Below are positions 1 to 6,572 of a DNA stretch of 14,181 nucleotides, piece after piece (position 1 is the stretch's first letter; every line of letters starts with the position of its first letter). The notes under the pieces were generated by a model. The model made no database searches. It was not told where the DNA came from and saw only the letters and a program-made list of their open reading frames with translations. The DNA is from Candidatus Krumholzibacteriota bacterium. GTDB taxonomy: Bacteria; Krumholzibacteriota; Krumholzibacteriia; Krumholzibacteriales; Krumholzibacteriaceae. Location of the stretch: positions 1 to 14,181 of the forward strand of contig JAUWMD010000032.1 in assembly GCA_030613345.1 (NCBI GenBank), written 5' to 3'. Both the position numbers and the translations under genes were made by a program.

Positions 1-234
1 CTGACGAAGAAAGAGGTTGCCGAGGCAGTGGACCAGTTTCTCGCGAGCATCTCGAAGGGACTCGCTGAAGGCAAGCATTACGAGATCCGCGGCTTCGGGA
101 CCTTCAAGGTAAAGGACCGCAAGGCGAGGATGGCCCGGAACCCCAGGACCGGCGAACCGGTACCGGTTCCCGACCGCAAGGTGCCGGTATTCAAAGTCTC
201 GAGAGAACTCAAGGAGCTTGTCGCACAGTCCTGA
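1..234 (+). CDS. HU/IHF family DNA-binding protein, 5' end cut by window
   Basis: The frame is open from the first base and ends in TGA, giving 77 visible residues that begin L-T-K-K-E-V-A-E-A-V. The HU/IHF family is about 90-95 residues long, so roughly 12-18 N-terminal residues lie outside the window. The GTG at position 28 is internal, because the helix before it (TKKEVAEAV) is already family-typical. Clear marks are the beta-saddle signature GFGTFKVKDRKARMARNP followed by R-T-G-E, and the C-terminal KVPVFKVSRELKELV, which closely matches HU. HU/IHF proteins bind the DNA minor groove as dimers, bend it and compact the nucleoid. Whether this is HU or one IHF subunit cannot be told here. A 100-bp gap follows before the next gene, so it may be its own transcription unit. 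Confidence 0.93.
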   Translation: MTKKEVAEAVDQFLASISKGLAEGKHYEIRGFGTFKVKDRKARMARNPRTGEPVPVPDRKVPVFKVSRELKELVAQS

Positions 235-334
235 TCCGAACCGCAAGGCCGCATCACGACCCGGCTCCGCCAGAGAGCGGAACGGCGGGATATTGTATCA
301 AGTCAAAGCTTAATCGATTCCAGGGGAGAGGAAT

Positions 335-1366
335 ATGAGCGACCGCGTCGTCGATTTCAGAAGCGACACCGTTACAAGGCCGTCCGACGGCATGCGCAGG
401 GCGATGGCGGAGTCGGAGGTCGGCGATGATGTGCTCGGTGACGATCCCACAGTCCGGGCCCTCGAGGAGAGGATGGCCTCGCTCCTCGGAAAGGAAGAGG
501 CGGTCTATGTGCCGAGCGGGACTATGGCGAACCTGCTCGGTGTCCTCGCGCAGACATCGCCCGGCGACGAGATCATACTCGACCGTAACTGTCACATAAT
601 CAACTACGAGGCGGGGGGCTCGGCCGTCGTCGGCGGCGTGCAGTTCTATCCCCTCGACAGCCCCGATGGATTCCTGCCCGAGGATGAGCTCGAGCAGGCC
701 GTCAGGCCGGCGAATATCCACCATCCGAATACTACGCTTGTCACGGTCGAGAACACGCACAACAGGGGTGGGGGACGTATATACCCGATCGAGCGCCTCG
801 AGGCGGTATCGAAGTTCGCCGCCGGTAGGGGCCTGAGGCTCCATATGGCCGGGGCGAGGCTGGCCAATGCCGTTGTCGCGACGGGGATCACGTTCGAGAG
901 ATACGGCGCCCTGGCCGACTCGATAACTATCTGCTTTTCCAAGGGCCTCGGCGCTCCGGTAGGTTCGATCCTGATCTCCGATGAGGAAACTGTCGAGAAG
1001 GCGAGGTTCTGGCGCAAGAGGCTCGGCGGCGGGATGCGCCAGGTGGGCGTCATAGCGGCCGCCTGTCTCTATGCCCTCGACAACAACGTCGAGCGTCTTG
1101 CCGACGACCACGCGCTCGCGTCGCGGATCGGCCGGATAGTCGGGGAGACGCCGGGTATCGAACTCGTCTTTCCCGTAGACACAAATATCGTGATATTCAA
1201 CATCGGCGGCGCCGATGCCGCCGAGTTCGTCTCGAAGCTCGCCGACAGGGGCATACTTGCCCTGGCGATCGGCCCCGGCAGGGTCAGGATGGTCACCCAT
1301 CTCGACATAACAGACGATGACATCGACTATTTCGAGGAGGCGTTCCCGGGGATCGCCGCTGGATGA
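335..1366 (+). CDS. ltaE: Low-specificity L-threonine aldolase homologue (fold-type I PLP enzyme) with altered PLP aspartate
   Basis: 343 residues; E. coli LtaE is about 333. The ATG follows a GGGGAGAGG ribosome site at 323-331. Family landmarks in order: the opening DFRSDTVTRPS (7-17), GDDVLGDDPTV (30-40), His87 stacking on the cofactor ring, ENTHN (139-143), the Schiff-base lysine K203 in CFSKGLGAPVGS, and GGGMRQ (231-236). The family splits L-threonine or allo-threonine into glycine and acetaldehyde in the cytoplasm. One residue is out of place. The near-invariant H-[LV]-D-G-A-R motif reads H-M-A-G-A-R (170-175), so the aspartate that bonds the PLP pyridine nitrogen is Ala172 (codon GCC at 848-850). 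One base change would restore GAC. Either the enzyme is impaired or repurposed, or there is a base error. Its stop overlaps the rsmI start by ATGA, so the two are probably coupled. Confidence 0.92.
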   Translation: MSDRVVDFRSDTVTRPSDGMRRAMAESEVGDDVLGDDPTVRALEERMASLLGKEEAVYVPSGTMANLLGVLAQTSPGDEIILDRNCHIINYEAGGSAVVGGVQFYPLDSPDGFLPEDELEQAVRPANIHHPNTTLVTVENTHNRGGGRIYPIERLEAVSKFAAGRGLRLHMAGARLANAVVATGITFERYGALADSITICFSKGLGAPVGSILISDEETVEKARFWRKRLGGGMRQVGVIAAACLYALDNNVERLADDHALASRIGRIVGETPGIELVFPVDTNIVIFNIGGADAAEFVSKLADRGILALAIGPGRVRMVTHLDITDDDIDYFEEAFPGIAAG

Positions 1367-2067
1367 TGAGAGAGTTTTCCTTCTATCTCGTAAGCACTCC
1401 CATCGGAAACCTGTCCGACCTGTCCCGCCGTGCGGGGGAGATCCTCGCTTCAGTCGATTTTATTCTGGCCGAGGATACGAGGAAGGCGCGCACACTTCTT
1501 GTGCGGTACGGAATCGCGACCCGGACCATCTCTTACCACGACCATAACAAGGAGAAGGCCACTCCCGGCATACTCGATCGCGTCGAAGGGGGAGAAACCG
1601 GTGCCCTGGTGACCGACGCCGGCACGCCCGGTATCTCCGACCCCGGATATTATCTCGTCAGGGCGATGATCGAGAGAGGGATAGAGTTCACCGCCCTGCC
1701 CGGGCCGAGCGCGGTGATGCAGGCCCTGGTCATGTCGGGGCTTCCCACCGACAGGTTCACATTCTACGGCTATGTTCCTCGTAAAAAGGGCGCGAGGGAC
1801 AGGCTCTTCGAGGAGGCGGGCGCCGCGGCCGGTACGGCGGTGTTTTTCGAGAGCCCCCACAGGATAGTATCGACACTCGAGGCGCTTGCCGGTCTGCTGC
1901 CCGACCGCGAGGCGGTTGTCGCGAGGGAGCTGACCAAGCTGCATGAAGAGGTGGTTCGGGGCAGTGCGGGAGAACTCGCCGGGCGGTTCGCGGGGCGCAG
2001 GGTCAGGGGCGAGGTAACGCTACTGATCCGCGGAGCGGGGAAAAGGGGCAGGGGCGGAACCGCTTGA
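1363..2067 (+). CDS. rsmI: 16S rRNA (cytidine1402-2'-O)-methyltransferase RsmI
   Basis: 234 residues. RsmI methylates the ribose of C1402 in the decoding centre of 16S rRNA using S-adenosylmethionine. The tetrapyrrole-methylase-like fold is easy to follow: VSTPIGNL (10-17), LAEDTRKA (35-42), SYHDHNK (57-63), the SAM-binding VTDAGTPGISDPG (83-95), LPGPSA (112-117), FYGYVPRKKG (134-143), FFESPHRI (161-168) and ARELTKLHEE (187-196). The protein stops about 50 residues before the end of E. coli RsmI (286 residues), so it lacks the small C-terminal helical extension and ends in a short basic tail. Two adjacent ATGs (1363, 1366) could start it. The first makes an ATGA overlap with the aldolase homologue, which implies translational coupling. 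The TGA stop lies inside the TTGACA of the promoter proposed for the next gene. Confidence 0.96.
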   Translation: MMREFSFYLVSTPIGNLSDLSRRAGEILASVDFILAEDTRKARTLLVRYGIATRTISYHDHNKEKATPGILDRVEGGETGALVTDAGTPGISDPGYYLVRAMIERGIEFTALPGPSAVMQALVMSGLPTDRFTFYGYVPRKKGARDRLFEEAGAAAGTAVFFESPHRIVSTLEALAGLLPDREAVVARELTKLHEEVVRGSAGELAGRFAGRRVRGEVTLLIRGAGKRGRGGTA

Positions 2068-2093
2068 CAGCATGAAGGTTCAGGTCTCATAAT
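2064..2093 (+). promoter_or_regulatory. Candidate sigma70-type promoter for the phosphatidyltransferase-MATE-tmk group
   Basis: A perfect -35 hexamer TTGACA (2064-2069) is followed after 18 bp by CATAAT (2088-2093), five of six bases of the -10 consensus. The site lies across the rsmI stop codon and in the 75-bp gap before the phosphatidyltransferase start. Transcription would begin near 2100 and leave a leader of about 43 nt that holds the GGAAGGA ribosome site. A match this good is uncommon by chance in DNA this GC-rich, but the prediction rests on consensus alone. Confidence 0.55.
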
Positions 2094-2142
2094 CCCGCGA
2101 TACGTGCATACTCTCAGAGGGGCGGAAGGACCGCGAAACGGC

Positions 2143-2751
2143 ATGATCGACAAGTCCATTATAAAGGAACGTTTCCGGGGACTGATGTCCCCGGTGGTGG
2201 ACATACTCGATTCGATGGGCGTGACACCGATGGGTGTGTCGATGGCAGGACTCGCCCTGAGCGTCCTCGGTGCCCTGTTCGCAGGGGGAGGCAGACTGGT
2301 CGCCGGCGGGATAATACTGGCAGGGGCGAGTATGTGCGACACCCTCGACGGCTCGCTTGCCCGCAAGACCGGAAAGACATCGGAATTCGGTGCCTTCTTC
2401 GATTCGACCGCCGACAGGATCTCGGAATTTGCGTATTTCGCTGCCCTGGCCCTCTATTATTCGGGCAGGGGAAGCGGCGTAATGATCTTCTTCACACTCG
2501 CAGCCCTGGCCGGCTCGTTCCTTACGAGCTACGCAAGGGCGAGGGCCGAGGGCCTCGCCCTCGAGTGCTCGGTCGGTATCCTCGAGCGGCCCGAACGTGT
2601 CTTGCTGCTGATTGCGGGCCTGCTTTTCGGAGGCAGGATGCTCGACGCCGTCATCATCCGGCTGGCGATACTCAGCATATATACTTTTATCCAGCGGGTC
2701 CTGCATGTCCGGAATATCACCGCCGGCGGAGAGCCGCCGACGGAAGTCTGA
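2143..2751 (+). CDS. CDP-alcohol phosphatidyltransferase, inositol-lipid (PIP synthase) type
   Basis: 202-residue integral membrane protein. It transfers a phosphatidyl group from CDP-diacylglycerol to an alcohol. The full family signature D-x2-D-G-x2-A-R-x8-G-x3-D-x3-D is present as D66, D69, G70, A73, R74, G83, D87 and D91. Hydrophobic spans lie around residues 33-46, 51-64, 96-107, 112-130, 152-163 and 168-184. The downstream pattern SYARARAEG (129-137) with ERPER (148-152) resembles actinobacterial and archaeal (phosphatidyl/archaetidyl)inositol-phosphate synthases more than PgsA or PssA. The acceptor is therefore inferred to be inositol phosphate, without proof. I chose the ATG at 2143, which has GGAAGGA at 2124-2130 and sits about 43 nt after the predicted transcription start. 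An in-frame GTG at 2104 would be nearly leaderless and has no ribosome site. Confidence 0.9.
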   Translation: MIDKSIIKERFRGLMSPVVDILDSMGVTPMGVSMAGLALSVLGALFAGGGRLVAGGIILAGASMCDTLDGSLARKTGKTSEFGAFFDSTADRISEFAYFAALALYYSGRGSGVMIFFTLAALAGSFLTSYARARAEGLALECSVGILERPERVLLLIAGLLFGGRMLDAVIIRLAILSIYTFIQRVLHVRNITAGGEPPTEV

Positions 2752-2775
2752 TCCCGGCCCGCGCGTTTTTACACG

Positions 2776-4155
2776 ATGAAACCCAGTTTCCGATCGATCT
2801 TGAAGACCTCGGTACCGAGCCTCGTAGATCGGGGCGCGCAGATCCTTATGTGGACGAGCGAGACGACTCTGGTCGGGCACATAGCACTCTCGACTCTGGC
2901 GAAGTACTACCCCGGGTCCGGGGCGACGGGCGTCGATGCGCTGACGGCCGTCGGGAACGTCGTCCAGGTGATAATCTACACGTGCACTATCCTCCTTATC
3001 TTCGTCTTTGGAGCATCGATCATCATCGTAAGGCTGCTCGGCGCGGGCAGGAGGGAAGACGCAGACCACTTCCTCGGACAGACGATATTCACCGCCCTCT
3101 TTCCAGCAATAGGCATTGCGCTGATCTGGTATTTCGCGGCGCCCCTCATATTCAGGACAGTGCTGGGCACATCCGAGGCGGTGACGGCGATCGGGGTCGA
3201 TTACCTCAGGGTCGTATCGTGGTTCGCACCGTTCATCATCATGAATTTCGTTGCCATCGGCATCGTGCGGGGGGCGGGAGACACGCATCTCGCGATGATG
3301 ACGGGGCTGCTCGTGAACGGCATACACCTCGTGCTCGCCGTCCTCCTCATATTCGGCGTCTGGAAGTTCCCGGAGCTCGGCGTGAGGGGCGCGGCGCTGG
3401 CCGCCGGCATCGCGCATACCGCGGGATTCCTCTTCACGTTCAGCGTCATACTGCGAGGGCGTTCGGTACTCACATTCAACTGGAGTGATTTCAGGGAGAT
3501 CAACAGGCGCAGCATCATCCATATCATACAGACCGGAACGCCGATCACCCTCGAGCAGCTCGCCTGGATGACCGGGATGACGATAGTCATCGGATTCAGC
3601 AACCGGCTCGCGCCGGCCGCTGCGGCGGGCCACATCATCATCCTTACTTTCCAGCGGATATTCTCGATGATGTACCAGGCGTTCGGGATGGCCGCGCTGA
3701 CGCTCGTCGGAAAACGTTTCGGGGCCAGGGAGTTCGGGAAGGCGAGGCAGACGACGAGGATGTTAGCCTGGCTGGTCGGCGGGGTGGTCGTCGCGATCAC
3801 CGCAGCACTCTACTTCGGGGCGCGCTACTTCGTGATCATATTCACATCAGATCCGGAGGTCATCCGGGTCGGCGTCTACGCGCTGAAGATCGTTGCCATC
3901 ATCCAGATACCAAAGGCGCTGTCATACGTATACTCGTTCAGCCTCCGCGGGATCGGCGAGAACCGCTATCCGATGTACCTCGCCTTTTTTGGCGTCATCA
4001 TCTTCCAGGTGATACTCGGTTACAACCTCGCATTCACCGCGGGGCTGTCACTGGCGGGCCTCTGGATAGCGGCGGGAGTCGACGAGGTGTTCAAGGGCAC
4101 GATGTTCATAAGGCGGTTCAGAAAAAGGATCAAGAGACTGACGGCTCACGCGTGA
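2776..4155 (+). CDS. MATE family multidrug/metabolite efflux transporter
   Basis: 459 residues with about 12 hydrophobic spans and the two-fold pseudo-repeat of MATE exporters. The first half carries IGIVRGAGDTHLAMM (161-175), the family's G-x-x-R-G-x-G-D-T element. The matching spot in the second half is FSLRGIGENRYPMY (388-401). MATE proteins export cationic compounds across the inner membrane in exchange for Na+ or H+. The N-terminus (SILKTSVPSLVDRG) aligns with the usual start of the fold, so the ATG at 2776 is right although no Shine-Dalgarno stands in the 24-bp spacer. It lies in the same frame as the preceding gene, so reinitiation after that stop is plausible. An extra stretch near 42-54 (AKYYPGSGATGVD) lengthens the segment after the first helix compared with common MATE proteins. 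Substrate unknown. Confidence 0.93.
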   Translation: MKPSFRSILKTSVPSLVDRGAQILMWTSETTLVGHIALSTLAKYYPGSGATGVDALTAVGNVVQVIIYTCTILLIFVFGASIIIVRLLGAGRREDADHFLGQTIFTALFPAIGIALIWYFAAPLIFRTVLGTSEAVTAIGVDYLRVVSWFAPFIIMNFVAIGIVRGAGDTHLAMMTGLLVNGIHLVLAVLLIFGVWKFPELGVRGAALAAGIAHTAGFLFTFSVILRGRSVLTFNWSDFREINRRSIIHIIQTGTPITLEQLAWMTGMTIVIGFSNRLAPAAAAGHIIILTFQRIFSMMYQAFGMAALTLVGKRFGAREFGKARQTTRMLAWLVGGVVVAITAALYFGARYFVIIFTSDPEVIRVGVYALKIVAIIQIPKALSYVYSFSLRGIGENRYPMYLAFFGVIIFQVILGYNLAFTAGLSLAGLWIAAGVDEVFKGTMFIRRFRKRIKRLTAHA

Positions 4156-4169
4156 AACGGGGATGAGAG

Positions 4170-4832
4170 ATGACCGAGGATAATCGGGGATATTTCGTAA
4201 CCTTCGAAGGCATAGAGGGATCGGGGAAATCGACGGTAGCCCGCGCGGTTCTGGAGAGATTCCTGCAGGCCGGCCTGGAATGCATCATCACCCGCGAGCC
4301 GGGAGGAAACGAGATCTCGGAGAAGATAAGAGAACTGCTGCTCGATCCGGCGAACACGTCGATCTCTCCGCGCTCAGAGCTGCTTCTCTACATGGCCAGC
4401 CGTGCGCAGCTCGTCGGAGAGGTGATAGGGCCCGCGCTGGAGAGCGGGACGAGTGTTCTCTGCGACAGGTTCATCGACGCGTCGGTCGCGTACCAGGGTT
4501 GGGCCAGGGGGCTCGGCGAGGATGTCGTAGCCGATCTCAACTCGTTCGCCGTGGCGGGAACGGTGCCGGACAGGACATATCTGCTCGATCTCGAGGTCGG
4601 CGACGGGTTCGAGAGAGGGCCTGACAGGAGGGAGGCGGAAGGGCAGCGGAGCAGGGACAGGCTGGAGCTCGAGAAGAGGGCCTTCCACGAGAAGGTCAGG
4701 GAAGGATATCTGCGGATCGCTTCGAGGGAGCCCGGCAGGGTCGCAGTCATAGACGCCTCCCGCCCCCTCGAAGAGGTGATAGAGGCGGTTCTGCGGAACC
4801 TGCGGGTTCTTCGGGGGTTAAAAAAGCTGTAA
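4170..4832 (+). CDS. tmk: Thymidylate kinase (dTMP kinase)
   Basis: 220 residues, normal length for the family. It phosphorylates dTMP to dTDP with ATP, an essential step of dTTP synthesis in the cytoplasm. Motifs: the P-loop FEGIEGSGKST (12-22, Lys20), TREPGG (41-46) that contacts the nucleotide phosphate, CDRFIDASVAYQG (98-110, the DR[YF] element binding dTMP) and an arginine-rich lid around 152-167. Lid arginines outside the P-loop are the arrangement seen in the E. coli-type enzymes. The ATG follows GGGGATGAGAG (4159-4169) and only 14 bp separate it from the MATE stop, so it belongs to the same transcription unit. It ends in TAA, one of the few non-TGA stops in the window. The last residues (GLKKL) are a short basic tail. 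Confidence 0.97.
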   Translation: MTEDNRGYFVTFEGIEGSGKSTVARAVLERFLQAGLECIITREPGGNEISEKIRELLLDPANTSISPRSELLLYMASRAQLVGEVIGPALESGTSVLCDRFIDASVAYQGWARGLGEDVVADLNSFAVAGTVPDRTYLLDLEVGDGFERGPDRREAEGQRSRDRLELEKRAFHEKVREGYLRIASREPGRVAVIDASRPLEEVIEAVLRNLRVLRGLKKL

Positions 4833-4844
4833 ATTATTAAGCGT

Positions 4845-4873
4845 TTGATTCCGATTCCCGGCGGCCCCATATT
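4845..4873 (+). promoter_or_regulatory. Candidate promoter upstream of the S41 protease gene
   Basis: TTGATT (4845-4850), then 17 bp, then CATATT (4868-4873). Each hexamer matches four of six consensus bases at the ideal spacing, in the only sizeable gap (132 bp) on this strand's first half. Transcription would start near 4880, giving a leader of about 85 nt that contains the stem described in the next entry. The match is moderate and predicted by eye only. Confidence 0.35.
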
Positions 4874-4878
4874 CAGGG

Positions 4879-4928
4879 GGTAGGCGGGAGGTGCCGGAGC
4901 GGGGAGGTGCCTGGATATCCCGCCTGCC
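4879..4928 (+). promoter_or_regulatory. Predicted long stem-loop in the protease gene leader
   Basis: Positions 4879-4888 (GGTAGGCGGG) can pair with 4919-4928 (CCCGCCTGCC) over 10 bp with one G-U pair, closing a 30-nt loop. The loop holds one AGGTGCC entirely (4889-4895) and a second at 4905-4911. These belong to an imperfect repeat, GCGGGAGGTGCCGG (4884-4897) and GCGGGGAGGTGCCTGG (4899-4914). The 3' arm is followed by GTGATGATG rather than a T-run, so it does not look like an intrinsic terminator for tmk. It could be a regulatory leader structure. No known riboswitch class is recognised. Confidence 0.4.
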
Positions 4929-4964
4929 GTGATGATGTACTGAACAACTCCAGGGGAGGTCCCA

Positions 4965-6572
4965 TTGAGACTCGACAAGAGATTCGCGATATCGACACTG
5001 GCCGTGATACTGCTCGTGGCTGCGGCGTTCTATGTGATAGCGGGGGAGCAGCGCCGCGGCAGAGAGACTTCTCTCGAAGAGATAGACAGATTCAACGAGG
5101 TCCTTACCAGGGTCCTCGACTTCTATGTCGATGAGAAGGAGCTCGGTGACGTAGTCGACGACGCCATCCGCGGGATCCTCGAGGAACTCGATCCGCATTC
5201 GGTGTACCTCGACAAGCGGCAGTACGAGAACCTCATGATAGACACGAAGGGCGCGTTCGGAGGTCTCGGCATAACGATCACTGTCAGGGACGGGTTCCCG
5301 ACTGTGATATCCCCGATCGAGGACACACCTGCATACAGGGTGGGTATACAGGCGGGTGACAGGATCGTCGAGATAGAGGGTGAATCCACCGAGGGGTGGA
5401 GCAGCGACGAGGCGGTAGGCAAGCTCAGGGGAGAGCCCGGCACACAGGTCAACATCACCCTGGGGCGAGAGGCCGCCGGCAACGAGATCGACTCGCTCGC
5501 TGTTACCATAACCCGCGAGATCATCACCGTGCCGAGCATCACTTATTACGAGATCATAGACAGCGTCGGCTACGTGAGGATCGCCAGGTTTGCGGAGAAC
5601 ACGGCGCGCGACCTTGATGCTATACTCGACGGGATGGAGAAGGAAGGTATCAAAGGGGTCATGATCGACCTCAGATCGAACCCCGGCGGCCTTCTCACCG
5701 CAGCCTTCCACGTATCCGATCTCTTCCTCGACAAGGGAAAGATGATCGTCTACACGGAGAGCCGCCTGCCCGACGACAGCAGGAAATTCTATTCTAACGG
5801 AAAGAACGTTCACAACGACTATCCTGTTGTTGTGCTCGTCAACGGCGCCAGCGCCTCGGCGTCCGAGATCGTCTCGGGCGCGCTGCAGGACTGGGACCGC
5901 GGCATCATCGTCGGCCAGGCGACTTTCGGCAAGGGCTCGGTCCAGACCGTCTTCAAGATAGGCAAGGATTCGGCGCTGAAGCTGACCACCCAGAAGTACT
6001 TTACCCCGAGCGGACGAAGTATCCACAAGGACATCGACCGCGAGGGGAACGAGATCGTCGATGAAGAAGAACCGGCAAAGGAGTACTACACCGCGGGCGG
6101 ACGCATCGTCTACGGCGGCGGAGGCATCACGCCCGACTGGGTGATGGAATTGCCCGAATGGACAGGCTTCCAGCGCGCCCTCGAGATTAAAAGCATATTC
6201 TTCTCGTTCGGCGTCCACTACACGGCCGAGCACCAGCAGGTCGGCGAGGACTTCACCGTCACAGACGACGTGATGAAAGAGTTCCGCGATTTCCTCGACG
6301 TGAAGGAGTTCGAGTACGAGGAGGACAGCTGGACGGAGGAGAACATCGAGTACGTCAAGCTGGGGATCAGGCGCGAGGTTTTCCGGAAGCTCTATGGGAC
6401 GAATGGAGCCTACATGGCTACCCTTCCCGAGGATGATGAGGTCAACGCTGTTCTGGCGATGTTCGCCGAGGCCACGCCCCTCAATGAGATGTTCGCCTAC
6501 GCGGCGCAGAAGCAGGAGCTTGCGAAGGCTGAGCAGGCGCAGGCCGAAGCCGCGAAGACGGAGGTCGATTGA
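4965..6572 (+). CDS. S41 family C-terminal processing peptidase with PDZ domain
   Basis: 535 residues. The start is TTG at 4965, five bases after a strong GGGGAGG (4953-4959); no ATG fits. An N-terminal hydrophobic helix (8-26) anchors or exports the protein, so it should act on the periplasmic side. A helical region (36-90) with LDPHSVYLD (75-83) precedes a PDZ domain (about 96-185, GLGIT and AGDRI), which in this family binds substrate C-termini. The peptidase core has DLRSNPGG (235-242), the serine in NGASASASE (293-301, Ser298 by spacing), Lys323 in FGKGSVQ and Gln327: the complete Ser-Lys-Gln set of CtpA/Tsp. After TPSGRSIH (347-354) comes a long extra C-terminal part of about 150 residues ending in an Ala/Glu/Gln/Lys-rich tail. 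It fits a CtpA/CtpB-like protease; the substrate is unknown. The gene overlaps the downstream HAD gene. Confidence 0.95.
   Translation: MRLDKRFAISTLAVILLVAAAFYVIAGEQRRGRETSLEEIDRFNEVLTRVLDFYVDEKELGDVVDDAIRGILEELDPHSVYLDKRQYENLMIDTKGAFGGLGITITVRDGFPTVISPIEDTPAYRVGIQAGDRIVEIEGESTEGWSSDEAVGKLRGEPGTQVNITLGREAAGNEIDSLAVTITREIITVPSITYYEIIDSVGYVRIARFAENTARDLDAILDGMEKEGIKGVMIDLRSNPGGLLTAAFHVSDLFLDKGKMIVYTESRLPDDSRKFYSNGKNVHNDYPVVVLVNGASASASEIVSGALQDWDRGIIVGQATFGKGSVQTVFKIGKDSALKLTTQKYFTPSGRSIHKDIDREGNEIVDEEEPAKEYYTAGGRIVYGGGGITPDWVMELPEWTGFQRALEIKSIFFSFGVHYTAEHQQVGEDFTVTDDVMKEFRDFLDVKEFEYEEDSWTEENIEYVKLGIRREVFRKLYGTNGAYMATLPEDDEVNAVLAMFAEATPLNEMFAYAAQKQELAKAEQAQAEAAKTEVD

Noticed and set aside
266..281. 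Short hairpin TCCGC-6-GCGGA after the HU gene as a terminator
   Set aside because: Only five base pairs and no T-run follows; not distinguishable from chance in GC-rich DNA.
235..334. Promoter for the threonine aldolase homologue in the 100-bp gap
   Set aside because: The AT-rich stretch near 290-315 holds -10-like words but no -35 at proper spacing that I could defend.
2104..2142. GTG start at 2104 for the phosphatidyltransferase
   Set aside because: It lies about 4 nt after the predicted transcription start without a ribosome site, and the added residues look unlike the family; ATG 2143 has GGAAGGA upstream.
2080..3633. Long open frames on the minus strand, e.g. 254-1300, 2080-3633, 4818-6233 and 11869-13434
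   Set aside because: They lie antisense to genes with intact family motifs, have compositions rich in Arg/Pro/Asp/Ser typical of GC-rich shadow frames, and show no ribosome site or recognisable domain.
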